A stretch of DNA of 24,756 bases, taken from positions 1-24,756 of the forward strand of contig JAEZKE010000142.1 in assembly GCA_023436175.1 (NCBI GenBank). The letters are read 5' to 3'. A program made the translations under genes and the position numbers. The notes under the pieces were generated by a model, which did no database searches, was not told the DNA's origin, and was given only the letters and a program-made list of their open reading frames with translations. The first letter of the stretch is position 1. Each line of letters begins with the position of its first letter. This DNA comes from Methanobacteriota archaeon (GTDB taxonomy: Archaea > Methanobacteriota > Methanobacteria > Methanobacteriales > Methanobacteriaceae). Positions 9,012 through 17,484 of this stretch are shown in pieces.

Positions 9012-9156
9012 ATTTTGCTAATTTTAATGTATTTTAACTGTTTTGGGTAGAAACGAGATTAATAGTTAATTTTTGAGAAAAAATTTGTTTTAAATTGAAT
9101 AACAAGAATGAGTTTTAATCAGCACTTCAAAAATTACTGATTTTTTTAAAGTTAAA

Positions 9157-9233
<77 letters not shown>

Positions 9234-9252
9234 TTATTTAAACTTAGTGTTA

Positions 9253-9263
9253 CAAAATATAAC
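9253..9263 (-). promoter_or_regulatory. TATA box of tRNA-Ala
   Basis: On the minus strand TTATATTTTGT lies 20-30 bases before the tRNA 5' end (9233), the standard archaeal spacing. The remaining gap up to the GNAT gene (9264-9480) shows only a weak 8-bp dyad (ATGCCGCA/TGTGGCAT, 9307-9334) and no gene. Confidence 0.6.
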
Positions 9264-9480
9264 ATCGAAGTATATTAACAATTTGACATCATGATATTTA
9301 AATCTAATGCCGCATATGTTAATCTCTGTGGCATATCTATGATTGCATTGATTAATTTAACATGAAATTCTAAGAAATATAATTTACTTAAACGGTTTAA
9401 TATCTTTAATAATTAATATTTGCGATGTATTTGTCATGAATGTCCAATACTTGCTCTTAAAAGAGAATGGAGCCTAAAAT

Positions 9481-9972
9481 ATGGAAAATCTTAAAATAAG
9501 AAATACATCAGAAGAGGATTTTGTTGAAATAGCTGAGCTGGCAGAAAATTGCAGCCCCATGGAAACTGAAAGGAACTCTATTTATCATATTTTCACTAAG
9601 TTTTTTAAAAGTACCTCGTTTGTGGCTGAGTTACCGTCAAAAGAAATAGGAGGATTTCTTTTAGGGTTTATATCTCAGGATAACCCTGAAGAAGCATATA
9701 TTCATCTTTTGTGTGTTGATCCTAAGATGAGGGGTAAACATATTGGAAGACAACTCGTAGAAAAATTCACTTATGGGGTGTCTTTAATGGGATGTAAGAA
9801 GGTATATTTAATTACAAAGCCAGTAAACTGGAACTCTATATCTTTTTATAAAAAATTAGGATTTTTAGAAGATAAAAGCCATGAAACCATAAATATTTTA
9901 GGTACAAATGCAGTTAAAAATTATAATGGTATGGGACAGCATATGGTAGTTTTTTATAAATTAATAGAATGA
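9481..9972 (+). CDS. GNAT family N-acetyltransferase
   Basis: 163 aa. The acetyl-CoA-binding region is IHLLCVDPKMRGKHIG (74-89), where the pyrophosphate loop RGKHIG has His in place of the usual Gly of R/QxxGxG. It is followed by the typical C-terminal strand-helix WNSISFYKKLGFLE (117-130). Substrate unknown; GNATs acetylate proteins, amines or antibiotics. ATG 9481 is preceded by TGGAG at 8-base spacing. A decayed copy of its last third is found at 11222-11387 between the two downstream membrane genes, so it was part of the duplicated segment. Family is sure, substrate open. Confidence 0.88.
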   Translation: MENLKIRNTSEEDFVEIAELAENCSPMETERNSIYHIFTKFFKSTSFVAELPSKEIGGFLLGFISQDNPEEAYIHLLCVDPKMRGKHIGRQLVEKFTYGVSLMGCKKVYLITKPVNWNSISFYKKLGFLEDKSHETINILGTNAVKNYNGMGQHMVVFYKLIE

Positions 9973-10146
9973 ATTCCGCAAAATTTTTAAGCACTTCTAT
10001 TAAAGTTTATTTAATAGCTTTAAGATTTTAAATTAAGTGCATTAAAATTAATTTTAAATCTTTTTAGAACATATTAACATCATTTTACCCAATTAATTAA
10101 CTTATAACTTGAAATATTGCATTTTTGATGGATTGGAGGATTAGTA

Positions 10147-11226
10147 GTGGTATTAATAGCTCAGAATCATTTACAGTTCATAATAGAAGTAGCACTTGTG
10201 ATGCAAATTGGAGTAATGTTACTGCTTAACATAGTTCCAATATCATTGAGTCTAGTGCTTTTTGCAGCACTTGTTTTATCAACAGGGATCATGTTATTAT
10301 TTGGTTTCGATGCTCTTTCACTGTTGCTTTTGCATAATGCTCATGAGTTTACTCACTTTTTTGGTTCAATTATCTTATTTACAATTATAACTCTGCTGGC
10401 TGCTCTACCAATGATGAAAGAAGTAGGTATAAAAGTAGCTAATTTAAGGATATTTGTATTCCTTCTTATACTCCTAATTACAATTGCTGGAAGTATAGTG
10501 CATAGAGATTTCTTAGCTCTATGGATTATGGGGCTTTTAATTGGACTATTTATTATTTCAAAATCATTCCGTCAAAAATCATTTTTTACAGTAAAAAGGG
10601 TAATTGCAGTAGCGGGTGTAGTAATTGTAGGTTTCGGTTCTCTTGAATTGTTATCTGAAGTTTTACATATGCCTGTTTTAAGCCCACTTTTGAGGTTAAC
10701 TCGGCTTGAAGAAAATTCACTTGCAGGTATTATGATGGTTTTAAAAAATACGACACTGTGGGGCCATATTCCGGGTTCTAGTTACTGGGCTTTGGCTGAT
10801 ACTGGATTTGCCAGTGGTTATGTAAGTTTACCTTACCAATTAATTACATTTTTAAGTTTACCGTTCCCAATATTTTATGGAGTTTTAGTAAGTAAGAAAG
10901 ATATAATAGATTATTTCCTGCCGGGAACATTTGGATTTACATTTGACTTTGGTTACATTGGATTAATATGTCTTTTGCTGTTATGTATTGCAGTAATCTT
11001 CATAGGGTTTAAGATTCTTGCTGAATATCGTAAGAAAAGGGAAAGTGGTAACCGTAATTATCTTGGAAGGGAAGCTCTGCTTATAGGTGCTTTAACTGCA
11101 TTTTCATCCCAGGCAATAATAGGACTGTTCCTGCAAAATAGATCTATGAATGGGATTGCTCTTTTGCCATTTATATTCTTGGGGTCAATGATTTTAGGTC
11201 ATACCGTAATGGTAAAAAGAATGTAA
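10147..11226 (+). CDS. Polytopic membrane protein, tandem paralogue A
   Basis: 359 aa with about ten hydrophobic helices and no recognised catalytic motif. It is a paralogue of the gene at 11621-12706: both open VLIAQNHLQFIIEV and share GFGSLELLSEVLHM, DTGFASGYVSLP, PGTFGFTFDFGY and GNRNYLGREALLIGALTAFSSQA. The large loop between late helices (GHIPGSSYW to FDFGY) and the overall topology recall O-antigen ligase/polymerase-type proteins. A role in envelope glycan or pseudomurein assembly is therefore a guess only. Start is GTG 10147 with GGAGGA six bases upstream. Its 3' end (KRM, stop) runs directly into the GNAT remnant, marking a duplication junction. Confidence 0.8.
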   Translation: MVLIAQNHLQFIIEVALVMQIGVMLLLNIVPISLSLVLFAALVLSTGIMLLFGFDALSLLLLHNAHEFTHFFGSIILFTIITLLAALPMMKEVGIKVANLRIFVFLLILLITIAGSIVHRDFLALWIMGLLIGLFIISKSFRQKSFFTVKRVIAVAGVVIVGFGSLELLSEVLHMPVLSPLLRLTRLEENSLAGIMMVLKNTTLWGHIPGSSYWALADTGFASGYVSLPYQLITFLSLPFPIFYGVLVSKKDIIDYFLPGTFGFTFDFGYIGLICLLLLCIAVIFIGFKILAEYRKKRESGNRNYLGREALLIGALTAFSSQAIIGLFLQNRSMNGIALLPFIFLGSMILGHTVMVKRM

Positions 11227-11387
11227 AAGTATATTTAATCACATCAAAATAGGATTTTATTTCTTTATGAGAAATTATGATTTTTAAAAATAAAAGTCAG
11301 AATACCATAAGAGTTACCGATAACTGCATTAAGAAATTATTCTGGTATGAACAAAATATGGTTGTTTTTAATAATTTAATAAAATGA
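11222..11387 (+). pseudogene. Decayed 3' end of a second GNAT gene
   Basis: This stretch aligns with the last third of the GNAT gene (about 9790-9972) and its trailer. Examples: GTATATTTAATCACA against GTATATTTAATTACA; GAAATTATGATTTTTAAAAA against AAAATTAGGATTTTTAGAAG; GGTATGAACAAAATATGGTT against GGTATGGGACAGCATATGGT; AATTTAATAAAATGAACTC against AAATTAATAGAATGAATTC. Frameshifts and stops (for example the TAA in AATGTAAAAG) prevent translation. It starts at the stop codon of membrane paralogue A and lies before paralogue B, as expected if a GNAT-tail plus membrane-gene unit was duplicated in tandem. Confidence 0.88.
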
Positions 11388-11543
11388 ACTCTCCAAAAAA
11401 CTTTTAAATGAGTTTATGTATAGTTGAGTCAATATATAAAAATAAATTTGAGATTAATCAGGTTTAAATGTTAAATTTTTTCTATAGATATGGAAATAAT
11501 TTCATCAAATTAACTTACACATACTCAGAATAATCAAATAATA

Positions 11544-11606
11544 AGTCTCAAAGAGACTGTACAAAATTGAAAATTTTGATGCCCCGAATATTGCATATTC
11601 GAGGGC
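11544..11606. repeat. Three consecutive hairpins before membrane paralogue B
   Basis: Three hairpins lie end to end. AGTCTC-AAA-GAGACT (11544-11558) is a perfect 6-bp stem. CAAAATT-GAA-AATTTTG (11562-11578) is a perfect 7-bp stem. GCCCCGAATAT-TGC-ATATTCGAGGGC (11581-11606) has 11 bp with one bulged A. All have 3-base loops, and the second shares its AAAATT-GAA-AATTTT core with hairpins of the large array at 23307-23591. The block ends 3 bases before the SD of paralogue B. The corresponding region before paralogue A has no such array. Confidence 0.8.
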
Positions 11607-11620
11607 TTGGAGGAATAGAA

Positions 11621-12706
11621 TTGGTTTTAATCGCTCAAAATCATTTACAGTTCATAATAGAAGTAGGACTTATAATACAAATAGGAATCATACTATTACT
11701 TAACATAGTTCCAATATCTTTGAGTCTAGTGCTTTTTGTAGCACTTATTTTGGCGGTAGGACTCACATTGTTGTTTGGTCTTGATGCGGGGCTTCTATTT
11801 TTGCCCTTTGCGCATTATGAATTTACTCACCCCTATGGTCCAATTGCCTTATTTGCAGTTGTAACTTTACTCGCTGCTCTGCCAATGATGAAAGAAGTGG
11901 GTATCAGAGTGGCTAACTTGAGAATATTTGTATTTCTTCTTATAGGATTGCTGGCAATCTTTGGAGGAATAGTACACAGGGATTTCTTTATTCTGTGGAT
12001 ATTGGGGCTCTTGATTGGATCATTTATCATATCTAAATCATTCCGTCAAAAATCAGTTCTCACAGTAAAGAGGATAGTTGCAGTAGCTGGTGTAATGATT
12101 GTAGGTTTCGGTTCTCTTGAATTGTTATCTGAAGTTTTACATATGTCTGTTTTAAGTCCTCTTTTAAGATTTACCAGACTTGAAGAGAACGCACTTCCAA
12201 GCCTAACCATGGTTTTAAAGAACGCAGCACTTATTGGCCATGTTCCAGGTTCAAGTTACTGGGGCACAGGTGATACTGGATTTGCCAGTGGTTATGTGAG
12301 TTTACCGGTATCTTTAATTACTTTATTCAGTTTACCGTTCCCAATATTTTATGGAGTTTTAGTAAGTAAGAAGGATGTAGTGGATTACTTCCTGCCAGGT
12401 ACATTTGGGTTTACATTTGACTTTGGATACCTTACATTGATCTGTCTTTTACTATGGTGTATCGGGGTGCTTTTTGTAGGGTTTAAGATTCTTGCTGAAT
12501 ATCGTAAGAAGAGGGAAAGTGGTAACCGTAATTATCTTGGAAGGGAAGCTCTGCTTATAGGTGCTTTAACTGCATTTTCATCCCAGGCAGTAATAGGATT
12601 GTTCTTCTCAAACAGGTCCATAAACGGAATAGCACTTCTAACTTTCATGCTTTTAGGGGCACTGGTTTTGGGCCATGTGGTGATGGTAAAAAGAACTACT
12701 CGTTAA
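11621..12706 (+). CDS. Polytopic membrane protein, tandem paralogue B
   Basis: 361 aa, same topology and motifs as paralogue A (10147-11226). Start chosen at TTG 11621 because it gives the same N-terminus as A (VLIAQNHLQFIIEV) and has GGAGGA at 6-base spacing; the in-frame ATG at 11567 would translate through the hairpin block. Divergence from A is uneven. The first external loop (GLDAGLLFLPFAHYEFTHPYG in B, FDALSLLLLHNAHEFTHFFG in A) differs strongly, while a 112-bp stretch near the 3' end has one mismatch. DUF1890 follows after 28 bases, so B may head an operon with it. Function unknown. Confidence 0.8.
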   Translation: MVLIAQNHLQFIIEVGLIIQIGIILLLNIVPISLSLVLFVALILAVGLTLLFGLDAGLLFLPFAHYEFTHPYGPIALFAVVTLLAALPMMKEVGIRVANLRIFVFLLIGLLAIFGGIVHRDFFILWILGLLIGSFIISKSFRQKSVLTVKRIVAVAGVMIVGFGSLELLSEVLHMSVLSPLLRFTRLEENALPSLTMVLKNAALIGHVPGSSYWGTGDTGFASGYVSLPVSLITLFSLPFPIFYGVLVSKKDVVDYFLPGTFGFTFDFGYLTLICLLLWCIGVLFVGFKILAEYRKKRESGNRNYLGREALLIGALTAFSSQAVIGLFFSNRSINGIALLTFMLLGALVLGHVVMVKRTTR

Positions 12707-12734
12707 ACTAAATATATAGGATAGGAGGAAAAAT

Positions 12735-13208
12735 ATGAAAAAAGCCTTGATATTATTGGGATGTCCTGAATCGCCTTCTCAAACCCCGATGGCTGTTTAT
12801 GTGACATATAAACTTAAAAAAATGGGATACGATGTTACAACGGCAAGCACTCCCTCTGCAATGAAACTTCTTGAAGTTGGAGATCCTGAAGAGTTATACA
12901 TTAAAAATAAAATAGATATTGATTCATGTATTGAAAACTTGGATAAAGGTACATTTGATCTTCTTATTGGGTTTATTCACAAAGATGCAGCTGTTTCATA
13001 CTTTGTAACTTTCTACAGCATTCTTGATACAAAATCTATAGCCATAGTTTTTGAAAAAGATGCGGATAAACTTGCTGAATTCATAGATACCGTTTCAGAA
13101 AGTACAAATGCAGAAATTGTATCTGCGAGGGCTTACCACAATCCAACTCCACTCCGGGTGAAATTTGATAAAATGATCAAAAAGCTTGAAGAATCCAATG
13201 CCCTTTGA
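12735..13208 (+). CDS. DUF1890 family protein (methanogen-specific)
   Basis: 157 aa, soluble. It opens KKALILLGCPESPSQTPMAVYV followed by alternating strands and helices suggesting a Rossmann-like fold; the Cys in LLGCPESP and the DLLIGFIHKDAAVSY segment are notable. It matches the DUF1890 family found in methanogens; no biochemical role is established to my knowledge. SD AGGAGGAAAA lies just before ATG 12735. It is followed by DUF1894 after 44 bases. The two families commonly occur together, so they probably act in one process. Confidence 0.85.
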   Translation: MKKALILLGCPESPSQTPMAVYVTYKLKKMGYDVTTASTPSAMKLLEVGDPEELYIKNKIDIDSCIENLDKGTFDLLIGFIHKDAAVSYFVTFYSILDTKSIAIVFEKDADKLAEFIDTVSESTNAEIVSARAYHNPTPLRVKFDKMIKKLEESNAL

Positions 13209-13252
13209 ATTTAAAATTTTAATAAAACTTAATCTATCCTAGGGGGGATTTT

Positions 13253-13555
13253 ATGTTCTGTCTTGAAACATATTTGCAGGAATCTGAAGATTATAAAGTA
13301 CTAATAGCCAGAACAGGTTTTAAAGAAGCTACTGAAGTTATTAATGAAAATGCTCCTGAAATAATTTATGTTAATCCTGGAGACAAGGTTTTAGGTGCTA
13401 GAATCATTGGAATACCGCCAATACCTGTAGGTATCAATGAAAAAAAGAGTACCGTATTGTTCCCTTATACAAAACCTTGCCATGGAACTGCAGTAGTTGA
13501 AATACCTGTTGGTCAAGAAGAAATAGACAACGTAAAGAAACTAAATGTTAAATAA
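13253..13555 (+). CDS. DUF1894 family protein (methanogen-specific)
   Basis: 100 aa small soluble protein opening MFCLETYLQESEDYKVLIA, with a conserved-looking middle (VNPGDKVLGARIIGIPPIPVG) and KPCHGTAVVEIPV near the end. It fits DUF1894, which is known from methanogens without an assigned function. A strong SD (AGGGGGGAT) precedes ATG 13253. It is coupled with DUF1890 and closed by a strong terminator. Confidence 0.85.
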   Translation: MFCLETYLQESEDYKVLIARTGFKEATEVINENAPEIIYVNPGDKVLGARIIGIPPIPVGINEKKSTVLFPYTKPCHGTAVVEIPVGQEEIDNVKKLNVK

Positions 13556-13594
13556 GCTTAAAAAGCATTATTTAACCAGATAACTATTTTTTTT
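13547..13594 (+). terminator. Strong hairpin terminator after DUF1894
   Basis: GTTAAATAAGCTT and AAGCATTATTTAAC form a 13-bp stem with one bulged A and a 3-base loop (13547-13576), overlapping the stop codon and followed by T8 at 13587-13594. The rest of the gap to 13834 is AT-rich with no gene seen. Confidence 0.7.
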
Positions 13595-13834
13595 AAATTA
13601 TTTTATTTGCTGTATTCTTTTTTGATTTTCAGAGAAATAGTAATGTATAATGAATTTTAAGCGTCTAATTTTTATTAAATCAAGATAAATTGCTTTTTAG
13701 GATTATTTTACCTGTTTTTGGATATTTTGGTCTATATTTAATCTATTTTTAGGATATGTTGCAGTAAATAAACCCACATACTTTTATGGTATATTATCAA
13801 CAAATGTATTACTATAGATAAATCAGGTGGTATT

Positions 13835-14326
13835 ATGGAATCAGATAATATACCTGCTGAATTAAGGTGGAAAATTATAACAAGGACATTTAAAAGTTTT
13901 TTCTCGGGTTATGGGCTGGCATTTAGGAAGATATTGGATGAAAAAACTGTTAAATATGTCGAAGAATTAGTATGGGCCGAGGAAGGAAAAAAAGTAAAAA
14001 TAATTGCGGATATTTTGAAATTACCTTCAGAAAATGCAATAGAAGTTAGCGAAGCTTTGGGAATGGCTAGAATGATCATCATGGGAAAATGGGAGCATGA
14101 AATTCAAGATGCAGCCAATGAACTTGTTATAGATCATTTTACTAACTGTCCCAACTTCAATGCTCATGCAGAGATGTATATTCCCCTTATCAGCATGCCG
14201 GATATTTGTCAGGCTTATTGCACCAGTGCTGTCAAGTCTCTTAACCCAAAGTACACCCAAATGTTTACTAAAAGAATGTGTGCTGGTGATGATTACTGCG
14301 AGAGTATAATTGGGCTCAAAAAATAA
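13835..14326 (+). CDS. DUF6125-like protein (related to L-2-amino-thiazoline-4-carboxylate hydrolase family)
   Basis: 163 aa, soluble. It starts IPAELRWKIITRTFKSFFSGYG and ends CQAYCTSAVKSLNPKYTQMFTKRMCAGDDYCESII, with a cluster of Cys (NCPNF, CQAYC, MCAGDDYC) in the last third. This layout resembles DUF6125 and the PF14196-type proteins that occur in archaea as stand-alone sensory or output-like domains. The cysteines may bind a metal or form disulfides. SD AGGTGGT precedes ATG 13835. It is a single gene. The family call is moderately confident; the function is not known. Confidence 0.65.
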   Translation: MESDNIPAELRWKIITRTFKSFFSGYGLAFRKILDEKTVKYVEELVWAEEGKKVKIIADILKLPSENAIEVSEALGMARMIIMGKWEHEIQDAANELVIDHFTNCPNFNAHAEMYIPLISMPDICQAYCTSAVKSLNPKYTQMFTKRMCAGDDYCESIIGLKK

Positions 14327-14359
14327 AAGAATCGCTGATTAAATAATACCCCATCTAAT

Positions 14360-14665
14360 TTAATCCTCATCAAGAAGGAATGATGCAAATGTAAGGCCTG
14401 ATCCAAGCCGTACTTGGCCTGCCACTGCAGCTGCCTCAAGGATCTCGTCCATGCTTGCACCCGCAGCTAAAGCGCTCTTTTTATGAGCTTTTACACAATG
14501 TTCGCATTTAAGAGCTACTGCACATGCCAGTGCTATTATTGATTTTTCTTTTGAAGATAGTGCACCGTCTTTCATTATTTGGGAGGCTAAATTCTGAAAG
14601 GCATCATTTAATTCTTCACTTACTGCTTCTGTAAATCTGTATGGTCTTGGTTTTTGTTCTTCCAT
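14360..14665 (-). CDS. Carboxymuconolactone decarboxylase (CMD/AhpD-like) family protein
   Basis: 101 aa, all-helical CMD fold. The redox motif C54-x2-C57 followed by H61 (CEHCVKAH) is the AhpD-type active site, preceded by LSSKEKSIIALACAVAL. Such proteins act as thiol peroxidase partners or reductants. It is divergent from the FMN-barrel gene at 14782, suggesting a shared oxidative-stress or redox context. SD CGGAGT and a TATA-like run (AAAATATATAAAATATG, about 14710-14728) lie upstream on the minus strand. True substrate unknown. Confidence 0.88.
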   Translation of the reverse strand: MEEQKPRPYRFTEAVSEELNDAFQNLASQIMKDGALSSKEKSIIALACAVALKCEHCVKAHKKSALAAGASMDEILEAAAVAGQVRLGSGLTFASFLLDED

Positions 14666-14781
14666 TTTATTTACTCCGTAATTTTATGATTCTCCTGTAA
14701 AGATAACATATTTTATATATTTTATTAAAAAATAAATATAATTAAATCTATTTGAATTAATTGAATGGGGGAAATGATATT

Positions 14782-15207
14782 ATGGATTTTGAAGACTGTA
14801 TAAAGTTTGCAAATGAAACACCAGTTTGTTATCTTGCAACAGTAGAAGGAGACCAGCCTAGAGTTAGAGCACTCGGGTTCTGGTTTGCTGATGAAAATGG
14901 ATTTTACTTCCAGATTGGGGCCATGAAAGATATGTACGGGCAGCTTCAGGCTAATCCAAAAGTTGAAGCATGTTTCTGGCAGCCAGACGAGGCAACAGGC
15001 AAAATGATGAGGGTAGCTGGGGAAATAGAATTCGTAGATGACCCAGATCTCAAAAAAAAGGTTCTAGAAGACAGACCATTTCTTAAAGAATTCGGCATGA
15101 CATTTGACAGCCCAGGTCTTATAATTTTCCGCATTGCCAAAGGTGAAGCCTACTTCTGGACAATGCAGGCCAATTTTGAGCCTAAAAAGTTCATTAATTT
15201 TGGCTAA
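14782..15207 (+). CDS. Pyridoxamine 5'-phosphate oxidase-like FMN-binding split-barrel protein
   Basis: 141 aa. It opens FEDCIKFANETPVCYLATVEG and continues QPRVRALGFWF and ANPKVEACFWQP, the usual order of split-barrel flavin- or F420-binding proteins. The reaction is unknown; relatives bind FMN, F420 or heme. Start: ATG 14782 with the purine-rich GGGGGAAATGAT upstream; the frame also opens at TTG 14761, which lies before the SD and is rejected. The gene shares a divergent promoter region with the CMD protein. Confidence 0.85.
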   Translation: MDFEDCIKFANETPVCYLATVEGDQPRVRALGFWFADENGFYFQIGAMKDMYGQLQANPKVEACFWQPDEATGKMMRVAGEIEFVDDPDLKKKVLEDRPFLKEFGMTFDSPGLIIFRIAKGEAYFWTMQANFEPKKFINFG

Positions 15208-15265
15208 ACATAATTACATTATTTTTCTTTTTTTAAGTTGAAATTATTCTTTGTGAGGTGTTTCT

Positions 15266-15934
15266 TTGGCAGAAGAATTCATTAAATTTTGGGCAGAACT
15301 AGCAAATAGATACGATTCAGCGATAGATAATATCATGGGAGAAAAAATAAGGCCAAAAATACGGGAAAAGCTAAACAAAGAAGACAATTTAGGAAACCTA
15401 CTTGAACTTGGCTGTGGCACTGGTTATTTCACAGAAACACTCGCAAATAAGTCAGAGAGTATTATTTCAACTGATATTTCAGAGAAAATGCTGTCTATTG
15501 CCAGGGAAAAACTAAAAGGATTTGAATTTCAGGTCATGGACTGCCAGGACCTTAAGTTCGATAAAGGAACATTTGATACTGTATTTATGGGTTTGGTTCT
15601 TCTTTTTACTCAACCAGAGAAGGCTCTCAAAGAAAGCCGCAGGGTTTTAAAACCTGGAGGTTTGCTTATAATAGCAGACCCTGACATTTCTTCTCTATCA
15701 TTTTATGGAAACTTAAAATTCAGGTTTAAAGCACTTGTAAATTATCGTAAGATCCCAACTACTGGTCATTTTTTAAATCAAGAAAAGATAGAGAATATGC
15801 TAGATAATACTAGATTTGAGGTGGTCAGCAAGGAAATTATTTGTGATGAAACAGACCTTAACTATGTCACAGTTAATTATATTAAAGCATATAACCCGGA
15901 AATGAAAAATGTTAATATTTTCTGTAAAAGTTGA
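15266..15934 (+). CDS. Class I SAM-dependent methyltransferase
   Basis: 222 aa. Motif I LLELGCGTGYF (45-55), acidic strand end STDISEKM, FDTVFMGLVLLF and the post-motif LKPGGLLIIADPD are classical for the UbiE/COQ5-like class. A small molecule is the likely substrate, but which one cannot be read from the sequence. Start is TTG 15266 with GAGGTG at 5-base spacing. It may be transcribed with the MBL-fold gene 67 bases downstream. Confidence 0.9.
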   Translation: MAEEFIKFWAELANRYDSAIDNIMGEKIRPKIREKLNKEDNLGNLLELGCGTGYFTETLANKSESIISTDISEKMLSIAREKLKGFEFQVMDCQDLKFDKGTFDTVFMGLVLLFTQPEKALKESRRVLKPGGLLIIADPDISSLSFYGNLKFRFKALVNYRKIPTTGHFLNQEKIENMLDNTRFEVVSKEIICDETDLNYVTVNYIKAYNPEMKNVNIFCKS

Positions 15935-16001
15935 ATTTTATGCGGTTTAAAAGTATAGAATATTACACCGTGATGCAGCTTATTTAAATTGGAGACTTGA
16001 G

Positions 16002-16844
16002 ATGAAAATAACTGTTTTGACTGAAAATACCAAGCTAAAAAATTCTGATTTAATTGCAGAACATGGGATCTCATTATTTATTGAAAAAAATGGCTATAAA
16101 ATCCTTTTTGATGCTGGAGGTCCGCAGGAAAGTGCAACAGAAAATGCATCAAGATTAGGCATTGATCTATCAAAAGTAGACGCTGTAATTATTTCTCATG
16201 GACATGACGATCATACTGGAGGACTTCTAAAATTTTTCCAGATTAACGATAAAGCACCTGTTTATCTTAAAAATGAAGCTTTAGGTTCATATTATTCGAG
16301 ACGTCCTGAAGGTGAAAAATATATTGGTATTGACAGTGAGATACCTGAAAAATATATGGAGAGATTATATTTTGTTGATAAAACAACAGAAATTGCCCAG
16401 GATATATTTTTAGTTCCGAATATCAAGAAAGATTTCATAATCCCTTATAGTAATCGTGTTTTATTTAAAAAAATAAATGGAAAATTAGTAAGAGATGATT
16501 TTAAACATGAATTATTTATGATAATAGAAAATAATAATGATTTAACTATTTTAACTGGCTGTGGGCACAGCGGGATCAAAAATATCATAAATACAACTAA
16601 AGAAGCTTTTCCCGATAAAAAAATATGCACTGTAATTGGAGGGTTTCATCTACAGGCTGGAGCCCGTATATTTGAGGTGGCTAAAAAAGAAGAAATTGAA
16701 GATATAGCTGAATGGCTTCTTCTGGAAGGAATTGAAAGCATTTATGCTGGTCACTGTACTGGTGAACGTGGAATGGATCTGATGAGGCCAATTTTAAAGG
16801 ATAAGCTAAAAAGAATTTATACTGGGATGAAAATCAATATTTAA
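16002..16844 (+). CDS. Metallo-beta-lactamase-fold hydrolase (COG1237 type)
   Basis: 280 aa. The dinuclear metal motif is HGHDDH (66-71), with further ligands likely in GCGHSGIKN and the late AGHCTGE. The opening KITVLTENTKL and GGFHLQAG are typical of the COG1237 subgroup, to which a Methanocaldococcus enzyme of methanopterin synthesis was assigned (a 7,8-dihydropterin ribofuranosyl-aminobenzene-phosphate synthase). Membership is clear; whether this copy acts in methanopterin synthesis is inference. An SD-like TTGGAGAC precedes ATG 16002. Confidence 0.88.
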   Translation: MKITVLTENTKLKNSDLIAEHGISLFIEKNGYKILFDAGGPQESATENASRLGIDLSKVDAVIISHGHDDHTGGLLKFFQINDKAPVYLKNEALGSYYSRRPEGEKYIGIDSEIPEKYMERLYFVDKTTEIAQDIFLVPNIKKDFIIPYSNRVLFKKINGKLVRDDFKHELFMIIENNNDLTILTGCGHSGIKNIINTTKEAFPDKKICTVIGGFHLQAGARIFEVAKKEEIEDIAEWLLLEGIESIYAGHCTGERGMDLMRPILKDKLKRIYTGMKINI

Positions 16845-16852
16845 AAATATGG

Positions 16853-17464
16853 TTAAGTTTTCTTTAAAATAACGTACGAAAACACCATAACCCATACGAT
16901 AAATGTAAAAATGGTAATTTTTTCCAGCAGGCCACCAAAGAACAGGTTGTTACCAACACTGTATGCAGAAATCCCTCCTGAAATTACAACAACAATTCCA
17001 GATATAAAGGAATATTTTGAGAAATTATTCATATTTATCCTTTTTCGGAAGCTAAAACCCGTAAGGAAAATGGCTAAAATGGTAAGCAGCGATGATATTC
17101 CAGCTACTGCGATATGAATTGTCCCTTCTATAGTAGCGGGAGTACCTCTAATATCTTGAGAGAAAAATAGCAGCACGATCCCGGAAACAGCTGTTAAAAA
17201 CAGCATTAGCATGGCAGCACGATATTTTTTACTGGTATCAACGCTAGTATCTAGAAAAGCACCGATACCAAATATCAAGAGCGAAACATTATAAATACCA
17301 AACATGATGTCCATCAAAAGCAAATTAGGTGCATTAGTCATGGAAAGTTCGCTTACAGTATTGTAAAGCTGGCTGTAATCATTTCTAATTGCACCACCTA
17401 TAATAATTGAGAGAATGTATATGGTGGGTCCTATAAAACCAAATATTGTATAAGTTTTTTTCAT
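16853..17464 (-). CDS. DUF998 family membrane protein
   Basis: 203 aa with six to seven hydrophobic helices: FGFIGPTIYILSIII near the start, NTVSELSM, LFFSQDIRGTP and GTIHIAVAGISSLLTILA. The pattern is that of DUF998, a family of small membrane proteins without a settled function. Start: ATG 17464 is preferred over the frame's 17515 because TTTATATAA (17493-17485) is centred 25 bases upstream and no SD is present, pointing to leaderless transcription. It ends 8 bases from the MBL gene, convergent. Confidence 0.8.
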   Translation of the reverse strand: MKKTYTIFGFIGPTIYILSIIIGGAIRNDYSQLYNTVSELSMTNAPNLLLMDIMFGIYNVSLLIFGIGAFLDTSVDTSKKYRAAMLMLFLTAVSGIVLLFFSQDIRGTPATIEGTIHIAVAGISSLLTILAIFLTGFSFRKRINMNNFSKYSFISGIVVVISGGISAYSVGNNLFFGGLLEKITIFTFIVWVMVFSYVILKKT

Positions 17465-17484
17465 ATATCTGGATATTTCTTTGA

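Noticed and set aside
11567..11620. N-terminal extension of membrane paralogue B from ATG 11567
   Set aside because: It would translate two of the three hairpins. The homologous start in paralogue A and the SD at 11609-11614 both point to TTG 11621.
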